Assembly: GCA_963850345.1 (NCBI GenBank)
Contig: CAWKKW010000004.1
Span: 310,001-374,000 of the forward strand
Direction: 5' to 3'
DNA from: CAWKKW01 sp963850345
GTDB taxonomy: Bacteria; Acidobacteriota; Terriglobia; Terriglobales; Acidobacteriaceae
Length of the DNA: 64,000 nt
Positions 1 to 8,886 of the stretch are shown one piece after another. The position numbers and the translations under genes are program-made. How positions within the stretch are numbered: the first letter of the stretch is position 1; each line of letters begins with the position of its first letter. The notes beneath the pieces are model-generated. The model saw only the letters and a program-made list of their open reading frames with translations, was not told where the DNA came from and searched no databases.

Positions 1-529
1 TCTTCTTTCCCGGCGCTTGCAGAGGCTGCTCCACGACGATGGTGCGCTGCGAGTTGATGCACTGCCAGTTGCTGCGCACGCGCTGGAAGATGTGGGAGAA
101 GATGCCCTTTTCGTCCACCGTCTGCCCACTGTCGTGCTTCCGCAAAATATAGGTGCCGTTGACCACAGCCAGGTCTCCGAACATCCGCACACTCGCTACC
201 TTTTGCTCGAGCGAAATGGGTGCGTTCTCCTTGAGCAGGAGCCGGGTGATCTGCTGGTTACGCGTTGAAACATCGCCGGCAGCGGAGATATCCACGTACG
301 ACGGCGCGAGCACCAGTTCGAGCGCGTACTGATCGTGCTTCACCAGCGCGGCGCTCCAGCCGTCTTCGATGTGCTGCATCGATGCGATCTCGGGATCCAC
401 TCCGGCCCTCGCTGGCGAATTTACCGATGCCTGGACCGGCTCTGAGGCTGGTTCCTGGCCCGCGGCAACGCTGGTAAAAAATGTAAGGGACGCGGCGATC
501 AGGGCAAGCTGGAAACGCAGATATCTCAT
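1..529 (-). CDS. SnoaL-like (DUF4440-type) exported protein, 3' end outside the window
   Basis: An open frame runs from an ATG at 529 off the left edge, giving 176 codons without a stop. The N-terminus (MRYLRFQLALIAASLTFF, then a small-residue stretch ending VAAGQ) is a Sec signal peptide. The mature part contains an 'EDGWSAALVKHD' helix followed by a beta-rich region with 'LAVVNGTYIL' and 'FQRVRSNWQCINSQ'. This is the pattern of the SnoaL-like/DUF4440 cone-shaped fold used by small ligand-binding or hydrolase proteins. AAGGA lies 4 nt before the ATG. It is divergent from dnaB. The substrate cannot be told; the family call is by resemblance only. Confidence 0.7.
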   Translation of the reverse strand, partial: MRYLRFQLALIAASLTFFTSVAAGQEPASEPVQASVNSPARAGVDPEIASMQHIEDGWSAALVKHDQYALELVLAPSYVDISAAGDVSTRNQQITRLLLKENAPISLEQKVASVRMFGDLAVVNGTYILRKHDSGQTVDEKGIFSHIFQRVRSNWQCINSQRTIVVEQPLQAPGKK

Positions 530-716
530 GGGGTCCTTGTCTTAATGATATCGCGCCGGGATGTTGGGTGCATGTTTTCGGGGGATATCCCCTCGCCCCC
601 AAGGCCGCGTTTTCCAAGCAATGCACAGGTATCTCGGTTTACAACAGGCGGATCTTCGCAGCCGGCAGTTCTGGAGGGTCCCGGCTGCCCTACACTGAAA
701 GCCCGGAGCACCGCCC

Positions 717-2114
717 ATGGCCACTACCCCCGACGTGTCGTCTGAACGAGGTCTGCCCGCCAGCATCGATGCGGAGCGATCCATCCTGGGCGCGATCCTG
801 CTGGAAAATCACGCGTATAACGAAGCAGCCGAGCGCCTTCGCCCTGAAGACTTCGCACTCGATTCACACCGGCGAATCTACAGCCGCATGGCCGAACTCA
901 TCGATATTGGCCGCGCCGTCGATATCGTCACGCTGTCAGAGGAACTGGCCAAGCGCAAGGAAGTCGAAGCGGTAGGCGGGGTCGCATACCTCGCGTCGCT
1001 TACCGAGGGCCTGCCTCGACGGCTGAGCATTGAAGAGTATGTTCGGATCGTCAAAGACAAGTCGCTCCTGCGCCAGCTCATCGGGATCTGTTCGACCGCC
1101 ATCACCGAAGCCGGCGACCAGAGTGAAGAGGCGCTCGACGTTCTCAGCAAGGCCGAACAGAATCTGCTGGAAGTCACCGAACGCGGCATCACCAACGGTT
1201 TCGTGGGTATTCCGGAGATCGTGCGCGACTCCTTCGGAACCATCGACAACCTGTACAAAGAGGGCAAGGACGTCACCGGCCTCGCCACCCACTATGTCGA
1301 CTTCGACCGCATGACCAGCGGGCTGCAGGCCTCCGAATTGATCATCATCGCGGCGCGTCCCAGCATGGGCAAGACCGCCTGGGCGATCAACATCGCGCAG
1401 AATGCAGCGGTGAAAGACGACAAAGTCGTTGCCATCTTTTCGCTTGAAATGTCGAAAGAATCGCTGCTACGACGCATGCTGGCTTCGCAGGCCTATGTAA
1501 ACACCAAGCAGATCCAGACCGGCCATCTCTACAAGGACGACATTCAAAAGCTCACGCGCGCACTCGAGGAGTTGACCGAGTCGAAGATTTTCATCGATGA
1601 CACCCCGGGCATTTCGCTGACCGAAATGCGCGCCAAGGCGAGGCGCCTAAGACAGATGAAAGGCACGCTGGACCTGATCGTCGTGGATTACCTGCAGTTG
1701 ATGTCGGCGACGGCTTCTGGCCCCGGTGCGAAGCGCTTTGAGAACCGCACGCAAGAGGTGTCGGCCGTTTCGCGGGGTTTGAAGGCACTAGCTAAGGAGA
1801 TGCGCGTGCCGGTGATTGCGCTGTCGCAGCTCAGCCGTGCTTCCGAGCAGCGCGGCGGCGACAAGAAGCCCATGCTCTCAGACCTGCGCGAATCGGGCTC
1901 GATTGAACAGGACGCCGATGTTGTCGCTTTCATCCATCGCGACAGCTACTACAACAAGGACGAAAACGGCGAAGCCGATCCCGACGAGAAGGCGAAGGCG
2001 GAGATCATCATCGCCAAGCAGAGAAACGGCCCGACGGGCTCGGTGCACCTCGCCTACCTGGCCGACTTCACGCGTTTCGAAAATTTATCGCACGGCTCGC
2101 CGGACGAGTTCTAG
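717..2114 (+). CDS. dnaB: Replicative DNA helicase DnaB
   Basis: 465 residues, the normal length for DnaB, the hexameric 5'-3' helicase that unwinds DNA at the fork and recruits primase. An N-terminal helical domain (about residues 10-150) with 'SIDAERSILGAILLEN' is followed by the RecA-like motor. The Walker A is 'ARPSMGKTAWA' near residues 213-222 and the Walker B 'DLIVVDYLQLM' near 319-329; 'LSQLSR' and 'LRESGSIEQDADVVAFIHR' are the later DnaB motifs. GGAG sits 8 nt before the ATG. The first Walker residue is A where G is usual. No intein is present. The gene is single, convergent with the SGNH lipoprotein gene. Confidence 0.97.
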   Translation: MATTPDVSSERGLPASIDAERSILGAILLENHAYNEAAERLRPEDFALDSHRRIYSRMAELIDIGRAVDIVTLSEELAKRKEVEAVGGVAYLASLTEGLPRRLSIEEYVRIVKDKSLLRQLIGICSTAITEAGDQSEEALDVLSKAEQNLLEVTERGITNGFVGIPEIVRDSFGTIDNLYKEGKDVTGLATHYVDFDRMTSGLQASELIIIAARPSMGKTAWAINIAQNAAVKDDKVVAIFSLEMSKESLLRRMLASQAYVNTKQIQTGHLYKDDIQKLTRALEELTESKIFIDDTPGISLTEMRAKARRLRQMKGTLDLIVVDYLQLMSATASGPGAKRFENRTQEVSAVSRGLKALAKEMRVPVIALSQLSRASEQRGGDKKPMLSDLRESGSIEQDADVVAFIHRDSYYNKDENGEADPDEKAKAEIIIAKQRNGPTGSVHLAYLADFTRFENLSHGSPDEF

Positions 2115-2159
2115 CGCGAAGTCGTGAAGGTCTCTGGACCCTCTTCAGGCGAAGCAGGC

Positions 2160-3509
2160 TCATCTCGGGTGAGTCTGCTTTTCAAACATCCAGTGCAGCG
2201 CATTCCCGGCTTGCGAGCTAATCCTCGCGCCTTCCAATCCCTGCACTCCACCTTGCAGCGTCTTTGCCAGATTCGGCGGATAGAGCGGGTCGGCTGATGC
2301 GATGGCATTGACATCCACATCCGCAATCTTCGTGCCCAGCGCCGCGTTCATCGTGTCGATGAAGACATTCGCCACCAACGCGTATCCGGTGTTGGTCGGG
2401 TGGATTCCATCCAGCGAGAAAAACCCGCCGAGAAATCCAAAGCCGATCGGATAGCCGGCGATGAGCGGCGGATTCGCGCGCAGTGTATTCAGCGCGGAGT
2501 AGACATCCACTACCGTGCCGCCCACCGAAGCGACCTGTTGCGCGATGACCTGGTTGTAGGCCACGACCGTTTGTTGAACCGTCACTGCCTCGGCTGCGCT
2601 CAGGAATCCGCTGTCGTCGACGGGCGTGGTCTGCTTGCCGCCGAGAATGGCCGCGATCTGGCTCAGACCAGCGGGATTGACCAGGTCGGTCGGCTGAATG
2701 CCGAGCAGCGCGCTGAGTTGCGGCACGGGAATATGCGTGGCCTGCGAATACTCCCCAAGCACCAGCGCCCCGGGCGTGAGATAGGCAACACCGGTGACAT
2801 CGGGGATATTCGCCACAATCAGGTTTGCACGCGTCTTGGCCTTCAGCTGCTGCATGAGCGTAGTGAAGTCGGTGGTGAACTGAGCGACCGGCGTCATGCT
2901 CGCGGGCATGCCGGTCTCCGCGGCGACCAGCGCGTCGTTGTTGCCGATCCAGACGAAGAGGCTTGTGGGGTTAAGCTGTTCCGCCCATTGCAACTGCGAG
3001 TACTGCACGCCTTCGTCGATGCCGGGGAAGCCCAGCACCAGATAGGTAAGCGTGGCCTGGCCACCCGCAGGAATCAGGCCGGGCTTGGTGTAGATAAGGT
3101 CGTGCAGCGTGTGGCCGGGAACAGCCAGGTCGGTGGGCTGGACCTTGAGATCGTCGCGGCCCTTGGTGACTCCATCGGCCGACTTGAGCACCGGGGGTGG
3201 CCCAAGGCTCACAAGTTGCAGCACGGCTGGCGCACCCGGAGGCGCGATCAGAGGCAGGATCACAGTAAATCCGGCCTGCTTGGCGACCAGGCTCGCGTAG
3301 CCGTTGGGCTGTTGCGTGTCTAGCAACGAACCGTTCTGAAAACCGGCCGTCAACGAATCGCCGACGAAGACGGTCGACTTGAAATTGCCGGCGTTCTGGC
3401 TGGCACTGCCGGAAAGAACCGGCTTGGAAAGCTTGTCGCCGCAGCCTACAGCGAACACCACCAGCAGCAGGGCCATGCGGCGAAGAGAGATTTTGGGGGA
3501 ATACGTCAC
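2160..3509 (-). CDS. SGNH/GDSL-family hydrolase, predicted lipoprotein
   Basis: The protein carries the GDSL nucleophile block 'FVGDSLTAGF' near its N-terminus, an 'WIGNNDAL' block III with the conserved Asn, and a late 'SLDGIHPTNTGYALVANVF' block V with the Asp-x-x-His pair, so the catalytic set of an SGNH esterase/lipase is complete. The N-terminus is a signal sequence ending in 'FAVGC', a plausible lipobox, so it is probably envelope-anchored. I chose the GTG at 3509 because GGAG lies 9 nt upstream; a longer frame opens at a GTG at 3551 with no ribosome site. Substrate unknown; roles in ester or cell-wall/lipid deacylation are both possible. Confidence 0.85.
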   Translation of the reverse strand: MTYSPKISLRRMALLLVVFAVGCGDKLSKPVLSGSASQNAGNFKSTVFVGDSLTAGFQNGSLLDTQQPNGYASLVAKQAGFTVILPLIAPPGAPAVLQLVSLGPPPVLKSADGVTKGRDDLKVQPTDLAVPGHTLHDLIYTKPGLIPAGGQATLTYLVLGFPGIDEGVQYSQLQWAEQLNPTSLFVWIGNNDALVAAETGMPASMTPVAQFTTDFTTLMQQLKAKTRANLIVANIPDVTGVAYLTPGALVLGEYSQATHIPVPQLSALLGIQPTDLVNPAGLSQIAAILGGKQTTPVDDSGFLSAAEAVTVQQTVVAYNQVIAQQVASVGGTVVDVYSALNTLRANPPLIAGYPIGFGFLGGFFSLDGIHPTNTGYALVANVFIDTMNAALGTKIADVDVNAIASADPLYPPNLAKTLQGGVQGLEGARISSQAGNALHWMFEKQTHPR

Positions 3510-3710
3510 GTTGCTGAACTCCGTAGAACACCGGCGCAAACCAGTTTGCACCTCTGGAGGCCGGAGTTTCCATGAATGCTCATTCAGTTGTCAAGTACGG
3601 CTGAGAATGCACCGCAAGCGGCTACGTTTTCAGGGAGCCGGTGAAGCAGATCTGACCTGCCACTTGCGAAACTCGCCAACGGCACTTCCATTAGGATGAG
3701 AAGAACGATC

Positions 3711-4925
3711 ATGTGCACTCGTCCGGTCTGGGCTGAAATTTCACGCCAAGCTCTGCTTCACAACTTTCACCGTCTGCGCGAGCGGGTCGGCCCCGGCGTC
3801 GACCTGCTGGCGGTGGTGAAAGCAAACGCCTATGGGCACGGGATGATGGAATGTGCGCCTCTGCTTGCCGGCCCCGATGCAACAAATCGAGCCGAATGGA
3901 TTGGCGTCACCTGTGTGGAAGAGGGCGTGAAGGTTCGCTCGGTGTGCCCAGACGCGCGCGTGCTGGTCATGTCTGGCGTGTGGCGCGGCGAAGGCGAGGC
4001 GGCCATCGAGCATTGCCTCACTCCGGTGGTTTGGGAGCCGTACCATCTCGACGAACTGGAGGCTGAAGCTGCGCGTCTCAGGCTGAAGCCTCAGTCGATG
4101 CCAGTTCACCTCGAGGTCGACACCGGCATGTCGCGGCAGGGCGTCCGCGTCGCAAGCGAGAACTGGCCGCAAGCGCTCAGTGAAATTCTTGAGCGCTTCC
4201 AGCCTGCATCCACGCTGCGCCTTGAAGGGGTGATGACTCACTTCAGCGCGCCCGAAGTACTGACGGACGGCACCAGTGCTGCACAGGTTGAGCGCTTTGC
4301 GGCCGCGCTCAAGGTTATCGCGGCCCGGGGCTTGCGGCCGAACTGGGTGCATGCCGGAAATTCAGCCTTGCTGCTCTCGGGCAGCCACACGGAGCAACTC
4401 GCGCGACTCGCGGCCAGCGTGGGGGCCAGGCTCATGTTACGGCCAGGACTCGCGCTGTACGGTGTGGTGCCGAGGTTTGTTTCGGACGAAGGCAGGCTTC
4501 CCTTCGCTGAGGTGCTTGCTGGGTACCGGCCGGTTCTTTCGTGGAAGACCCGAATCACCTCGCTGCGGACGGTCCAAGCCGGAGACACGGCGGGCTACAA
4601 CGCTACTTACCGTGCCTCGCGGCCGAGCAGGCTGGCGCTGCTGCCGCTAGGGTATGCCGATGGGCTGAATCGCTTGTTATCGAATCGCGGCTCGGTCCTG
4701 GTGCGCGGGAAAAGAGCTTCGATTGCAGGCCGCGTCTCGATGGACCAGACGATCGTTGATGTCACTGACATTCCCGGCGCCCAGATCGGCGATGAGGTGG
4801 TCGTACTCGGTCAGCAGGGGAGCGAGGCAATTAGCGCCTATGACCTCGCCGATGAGATTGGGACTATCCCCTTTGAGGTACTCTGCGCGATCAACACACG
4901 TGTTCGACGGGTGCTGGTAGATTGA
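3711..4925 (+). CDS. alr: Alanine racemase
   Basis: A PLP-dependent racemase converting L- to D-alanine for peptidoglycan. The cofactor lysine lies in 'VVKANAYGHG' (Lys37 from this start), and the second catalytic base is the Tyr of 'AGYNATYRAS', the counterpart of the GYG-TY motif. The C-terminal 'AGRVSMDQTIVDVTD' beta domain is intact. About 404 residues is slightly long for Alr (360-380). An in-frame ATG at 3696 exists, but its upstream purine stretch abuts the codon; the ATG at 3711 has GAGAAG 7 nt before it, so I prefer it, without certainty. No D-Ala ligase or toxin-antitoxin neighbour is visible. Confidence 0.95.
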   Translation: MCTRPVWAEISRQALLHNFHRLRERVGPGVDLLAVVKANAYGHGMMECAPLLAGPDATNRAEWIGVTCVEEGVKVRSVCPDARVLVMSGVWRGEGEAAIEHCLTPVVWEPYHLDELEAEAARLRLKPQSMPVHLEVDTGMSRQGVRVASENWPQALSEILERFQPASTLRLEGVMTHFSAPEVLTDGTSAAQVERFAAALKVIAARGLRPNWVHAGNSALLLSGSHTEQLARLAASVGARLMLRPGLALYGVVPRFVSDEGRLPFAEVLAGYRPVLSWKTRITSLRTVQAGDTAGYNATYRASRPSRLALLPLGYADGLNRLLSNRGSVLVRGKRASIAGRVSMDQTIVDVTDIPGAQIGDEVVVLGQQGSEAISAYDLADEIGTIPFEVLCAINTRVRRVLVD

Positions 4926-4978
4926 CGCAGTTCGAACTCCGAGCCCGTCCGAGTCACAGACACTCAGAAACCCGCTGA

Positions 4979-4984
4979 TAAACT
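4979..4984 (+). promoter_or_regulatory. Candidate -10 element for a leaderless alpha/beta hydrolase mRNA
   Basis: TAAACT, followed by exactly six bases and then the ATG at 4991, which has no Shine-Dalgarno sequence. The spacing equals that from a -10 hexamer to +1. No convincing -35 is seen. Confidence 0.4.
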
Positions 4985-4990
4985 AGCCTT

Positions 4991-6241
4991 ATGTTTGGGA
5001 CGCTTTATGCACGGGCCATGTACGCGTGGGAGACCGCACTAACCACGCGGGACAGCAACCGCGTCGTGCGTCCGGTGGAGTGGGGATTCGACTGGGTAGA
5101 CGACTTCATCCAGGCGCAGGGATGGCAGTCGCGGATCTATGGCCAGGACAAGCAGGCTCCGGTTGACGGCGTGGCTGCAGACGCCGCCATGCGCCGGCTC
5201 AATGCGGAAATTATTCGCCATAGCGACGACTTCTTTGGCTACCGTGCGCCCAGTGACTTCCGCCTGGAAACACGGCACCCGCGGCTCTTCCCCACTAACG
5301 TGCGACCAGAGACTTTGGCGAAAGACGCCAAGCTGCAACGCATGGCGGAGGATGGAAAGCTCAAGCCGGCACAATTTCTTCGCTTCACCTCCCCGGTGCG
5401 CAGTCCTTACCCCGAAAATGACCTGGTGAACGCGCGCTGGTATCCGGCGCCTGCGGAGAAGATGGCCGGCAAACCGAAGCAGGCCATTGTCGTGATGCCG
5501 CAGTGGAACGCGGACGCATTCAGCCACAACGCGCTCTGTTCGCTGTTTAACCGATTCGGCATCTCGGCGCTGCGGCTCAGCAAGCCTTATCACGACATTC
5601 GCCGGCCGGCCGAGCTGGAGCGCTCCGATTACGCCGTGAGTTCCAACATCGGCCGCACGCTCTCCGCCTGCCGCCAGGCGGTGGTCGACATTCGCTGCTG
5701 CCTCGACTGGCTCGAAGATCAGGGCTATGAGCAGTTCGGCGTGCTCGCGACCAGCCTGGGTTCATGTTATGGATTCATGGCGGCGGCACACGATCCGCGG
5801 CTCCGCGTCTGCGCCTTCAACCACGCCTCGACCACCTTCGGCGACGTGGTGTGGACCGGGCAGAGCACGCGTCATATTCGCGCTGCCATGGAAGCGGTAA
5901 TGACCCAGGATGATCTGCGGGAGATGTGGAGTTGCGTGAGCCCCCGTTACTACATGCCGCGGTTCGCTTCAACGCCGAAGAAGGTGCTGATCGTGCACGC
6001 CTCCTACGACCTCACCTTCCTGCCGGAGTATTCGCTCGATGTCGTGGAAAACTTCCGCAGGTTCGGCGTGAATTTTGTTTCCAGGGTGCTGCCGTGCGGC
6101 CACTACACCACAGGGGAGACGCCCTACAAGTACATCGACGGCTGGTACCTGGGATCGTTCGTCCACTCCGCCTTCAAGGAACTGGCGCAGGAGCCTCGCA
6201 CCGGCGTGCGTACGCGGAATGAGGAGCTTGCAGTTCGCTGA
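4991..6241 (+). CDS. Alpha/beta hydrolase family protein (ABHD18-like)
   Basis: 416 residues. The nucleophile elbow is 'LATSLGSCYGF' (Ser near residue 255), preceded by a strand-helix unit 'CCLDWLEDQGYEQFGV'. A late 'VLIVHASYDLTFLPEYS' supplies the acid region, and 'LPCGHYTTGETPYKYIDGWYL' a candidate catalytic His. The layout resembles the Abhydrolase_18 family, whose bacterial members are uncharacterised; the N-terminal 150 residues ('PVEWGFDWVDDF') are family-specific. There is no signal peptide, so it is probably cytoplasmic. No ribosome-binding site precedes the ATG, but a TAAACT hexamer lies six bases before it. It stands between alr and glyA, not obviously linked to either. Confidence 0.8.
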   Translation: MFGTLYARAMYAWETALTTRDSNRVVRPVEWGFDWVDDFIQAQGWQSRIYGQDKQAPVDGVAADAAMRRLNAEIIRHSDDFFGYRAPSDFRLETRHPRLFPTNVRPETLAKDAKLQRMAEDGKLKPAQFLRFTSPVRSPYPENDLVNARWYPAPAEKMAGKPKQAIVVMPQWNADAFSHNALCSLFNRFGISALRLSKPYHDIRRPAELERSDYAVSSNIGRTLSACRQAVVDIRCCLDWLEDQGYEQFGVLATSLGSCYGFMAAAHDPRLRVCAFNHASTTFGDVVWTGQSTRHIRAAMEAVMTQDDLREMWSCVSPRYYMPRFASTPKKVLIVHASYDLTFLPEYSLDVVENFRRFGVNFVSRVLPCGHYTTGETPYKYIDGWYLGSFVHSAFKELAQEPRTGVRTRNEELAVR

Positions 6242-6294
6242 AGATACGGCCGAGATAGTTTCACACGCCGGGATAGGAAGGGCAGCCGGGGCGC

Positions 6295-6300
6295 TACAAT
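6295..6300 (+). promoter_or_regulatory. Candidate -10 element for leaderless glyA mRNA
   Basis: TACAAT (5/6 match to TATAAT), then six bases, then the glyA ATG at 6307. No Shine-Dalgarno sequence lies between, so transcription would begin at or next to the start codon. Confidence 0.5.
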
Positions 6301-6306
6301 TCTTGT

Positions 6307-7590
6307 ATGTCTGACCGTTTGCGCCTGACCCTTGCCCAAGCCGATCCCGAGATTGCCGCCGCTGTTGAAAACGAAGTGCGTCGCCAGCATGAAGGCCTGG
6401 AGATGATCGCCTCGGAAAACTTCGTGAGCGAAGCGGTGCTCGAGGCCGCGGGAACTGTCTTTACCAACAAGTATGCCGAAGGCTATCCAGGCAAACGTTA
6501 CTACGGCGGTTGCGAATACGCCGACGTGGTCGAGAACCTGGCCCGAGATCGGGCGAAACAGCTCTTCGGCGCACAGTTTGCCAATGTGCAGCCGCACTCC
6601 GGCTCCCAGGCCAACGCCGCAGCCTACATGGCGGTCATTCAGCCCGGCGATACGATCCTCGGCCTTGATCTCGCGCATGGCGGCCACCTCACGCACGGCC
6701 ACAAATTGAACTTCTCCGGCAAGCTGTATCGCGTGGTCTCCTACGGTGTTCGTAGGGATACTGAGCAATTGGACTACGACGAACTCCAGCAAATCGCCGA
6801 GCGCGAGCGGCCTAAGCTGTTGATCGGCGGCGGCAGCGCCTATCCGCGTACGTACGACTTCGCCCGTATGCGCCAGATCGCCGATAAGGTCGGCGCAATC
6901 TTCCTGGTGGACATGGCTCACTTCGCCGGGCTCGTGGCGGGCGGCGCACATCCCTCGCCCGTACCGCACGCACACATCGTGACCAGCACCACGCATAAGA
7001 CGTTGCGCGGCCCGCGTTCCGGCCTGATCCTCGCGCAGCCCGAGTTCGGTGCAGCGATCGACCGCAGCGTCTTCCCCGGACAGCAGGGCGGTCCGCTGGT
7101 GCACGTCATCGCAGCCAAGGCTGTCGCCTTCCATGAGGCGCTGCGCCCCGAGTTCAAGCAATACGCCGCGCAGATCGTGGCCAACGCCAAGGTGCTCGCA
7201 GAGACCCTGATCGCAGAGAACTACCGCGTCATCACTGGCGGCACCGACACTCATTTGATGCTGGTGGATGTGTTCTCCAAGGGCATGCTGGGCAGCGAGG
7301 CGGAGTTCGCCCTCGGCGAGGCCGGCATCACGGTGAACAAGAACGCCATTCCGTTCGATACCAACCCGCCAATGAAACCCAGCGGCATTCGCATCGGCAC
7401 GCCCGCCTTGACCACACGCGGCATGAAGGAAGCGGACATGCGCGTGATCGGAAAGTGGATCACCGAAGCGCTGAACGAGCGCAACAATCCGCAGGTTCTC
7501 AAGCGGATCAAGGGGCAGGTACTGGAATTGGCCGAGCAGTTCCCGCTGTACGGATGGCTACGCGAGCCGGCAGCGGTCGCGACGCGATAA
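6307..7590 (+). CDS. glyA: Serine hydroxymethyltransferase
   Basis: 427 residues, full length for SHMT, which interconverts serine and glycine while charging tetrahydrofolate with a one-carbon unit. Family landmarks are all present: 'EMIASENFVSEAVLEA', 'NKYAEGYPGKRYYGG', 'VQPHSGSQANAAAY', 'VDMAHFAGLVA', and the PLP-lysine block 'TSTTHKTLRGPRSG' (Lys231). The C-terminal 'GIRIGTPALTTRGM' is intact. No glycine riboswitch was recognised in the 65-nt upstream gap; instead a TACAAT box sits six bases before the ATG. The gene is followed after only 16 nt by the convergent end of the GIY-YIG gene. Confidence 0.98.
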   Translation: MSDRLRLTLAQADPEIAAAVENEVRRQHEGLEMIASENFVSEAVLEAAGTVFTNKYAEGYPGKRYYGGCEYADVVENLARDRAKQLFGAQFANVQPHSGSQANAAAYMAVIQPGDTILGLDLAHGGHLTHGHKLNFSGKLYRVVSYGVRRDTEQLDYDELQQIAERERPKLLIGGGSAYPRTYDFARMRQIADKVGAIFLVDMAHFAGLVAGGAHPSPVPHAHIVTSTTHKTLRGPRSGLILAQPEFGAAIDRSVFPGQQGGPLVHVIAAKAVAFHEALRPEFKQYAAQIVANAKVLAETLIAENYRVITGGTDTHLMLVDVFSKGMLGSEAEFALGEAGITVNKNAIPFDTNPPMKPSGIRIGTPALTTRGMKEADMRVIGKWITEALNERNNPQVLKRIKGQVLELAEQFPLYGWLREPAAVATR

Positions 7591-7606
7591 GACGCTTGCG
7601 ATGCAA

Positions 7607-8317
7607 TCAAAGACTGGCGCTTATCGCAGTCGATAGATGGTCCATTTGCAAGCCTGATAGAGAATGTGATTTCAGATTTTGAACAGCCCAGAGACCGCTT
7701 TCCCGGATCCGCTGTTCGGGCGAGTGTAGGCCTAGCCAAGATTTCGAGGGTTGGCAATCTCCGCAGCAAGCCAAGGTGCCAACAATAGCTTGCAGGAGTC
7801 CATCCGCTCCCATCCGAAGTTTTTCCTCGTGGATTTCGACAATTCGAAGGGCGAACCTCTCATGCAAAATGCGACTTACTTCATCTTCCACATCAGCCTC
7901 TTTCTGCAGATCTCGCAGATGGCCTTTCGAATCCCGTACGGCTCTTGAGGTATAGTCCAACTTCCAAACTTCAAGGTAAGCATCTTTGGCTTTGTTAAGA
8001 AGCGCTCGACCGAGGTGTTTACGAAGAATGCTTCGATCATGCGGGGCGGATTGGTCCAGCCGCGTTGCTGATGAACGCCGCCCTTGTAGGTAGTGATCCG
8101 CAACTCGAGATCGCAAGTTACCTTGTTTGTGGGTACCTACTCCAACGACTCGCTGTGCGACCCCGAGATGAACGGAGCACTCACTCTTTTCATAAAGGAA
8201 GTAGATCCCATTTTTCGGAAGGGATAGTAGTTCGAAAGGCATTGAGACAATCGGTAGTTTGCTCAAGCTCGTATGAAGCCATTGGCATACTGTGGTTGAT
8301 GAGACGAGTTCGGTCAT
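7607..8317 (-). CDS. GIY-YIG nuclease-like protein, second gene of a two-gene cassette
   Basis: 236 residues. The GIY-YIG fold is suggested by 'NGIYFLYE' (the GIY strand), 'GVGTHKQGNLRSRVADHY' (in place of YIG, with the conserved Arg and His), 'SILRKHLGRAL' and a later acidic residue in 'DVEDEVSRILHERF' that may be the catalytic Glu. The C-terminus has a CxxC-like 'CCGDCQPSKSWLG' and 'RIRESGLWAVQNL', which I recall from a group of uncharacterised GIY-YIG proteins. The ATG at 8317 has AGGAAAGG 8 nt upstream and overlaps the DUF6884 stop codon as ATGA, so the two are probably co-translated. GC content is lower than in the flanking genes. Substrate unknown; DNA or RNA cleavage is inference. Confidence 0.65.
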   Translation of the reverse strand: MTELVSSTTVCQWLHTSLSKLPIVSMPFELLSLPKNGIYFLYEKSECSVHLGVAQRVVGVGTHKQGNLRSRVADHYLQGRRSSATRLDQSAPHDRSILRKHLGRALLNKAKDAYLEVWKLDYTSRAVRDSKGHLRDLQKEADVEDEVSRILHERFALRIVEIHEEKLRMGADGLLQAIVGTLACCGDCQPSKSWLGLHSPEQRIRESGLWAVQNLKSHSLSGLQMDHLSTAISASL

Positions 8318-8745
8318 CGCGACAACCTTTCCTTCAGCCAAGTTAACTGTTTCCCACTACCGAGTCCTTCCATAGGAACCTCAACTCTGCAACCGCTCTG
8401 CGACAGTTGATCGAATAGGAACTCGCGGTATCTTTGCCCAGCAAGAAAAACAACCCTATCACCGCGCTCAACTCTTGGCATTAGTTGCGACAGAACCTTG
8501 TCGGACCATGACCGTCGTTGCGCCACAGACATTCTGTTTAACGTTTGCTCATAAGGATCAACCATCTCTTGCGGCAACAGTAGGTGATATTTTGCCGATA
8601 GGATATACCACTCGTCCCGCTCTGTAAGACGACTCAGCACATATGGTTTGGCCTTCCGAAACCAGTTAGATTCATATAGGTCTTCTGCTTTCGTTCCGAA
8701 CAGAGCCTTCGTTTTCACACAAGAGACTAGGTAGATTGATTTCAT
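8314..8745 (-). CDS. DUF6884-type protein (YaaA-like resemblance), first gene of the cassette
   Basis: 143 residues. Visible blocks are 'IYLVSCVKTKA', 'AEDLYESNWFRKAKPYV', 'WYILSAKYHLLLP', 'PYEQTLNRMS', 'VVFLAGQRYREFLFDQL' and a terminal 'VEVPMEGLGSGKQLTWL'. These match my memory of DUF6884 proteins, small alpha/beta proteins of unknown function with some similarity in layout to YaaA. The strand-loop 'SCVKTK' and 'SAKYHLL' segments are likely to form a conserved pocket. There is no signal peptide. Translation is coupled to the downstream GIY-YIG gene through a 4-nt overlap. GC of parts of this gene is near 42-55 percent, well below the neighbours, which suggests acquisition by transfer. Confidence 0.65.
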   Translation of the reverse strand: MKSIYLVSCVKTKALFGTKAEDLYESNWFRKAKPYVLSRLTERDEWYILSAKYHLLLPQEMVDPYEQTLNRMSVAQRRSWSDKVLSQLMPRVERGDRVVFLAGQRYREFLFDQLSQSGCRVEVPMEGLGSGKQLTWLKERLSR

Positions 8746-8828
8746 AGCTTCCTTTGATCGATTGGGCTATCCAGGGGAGCAACGGCAAGGAGGTCTGCAC
8801 GCATTCAGGCTGCCCCAACCCTTTCAAG

Positions 8829-8858
8829 AGAATAGCCGGATCTTCCCGAGCGCGTCAA
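8829..8858 (-). promoter_or_regulatory. Candidate sigma-70 promoter of the DUF6884/GIY-YIG cassette
   Basis: On the minus strand TTGACG (complement of 8853-8858) is followed after 18 nt by TATTCT (complement of 8829-8834), about 83 nt before the DUF6884 start codon. It is one of the few -35/-10 pairs in the window with a recognisable -35. Confidence 0.45.
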
Positions 8859-8886
8859 GGTATAAACCATTTATAATGAATAATAT

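Noticed and set aside
6242..6306. Glycine riboswitch before glyA
   Set aside because: The gap is only 65 nt and lacks the aptamer core; a promoter box near the start codon explains it better.
6124..7254. A 376-codon minus-strand frame opposite glyA
   Set aside because: glyA is unmistakable; the antisense frame has no features and would overlap two genes.
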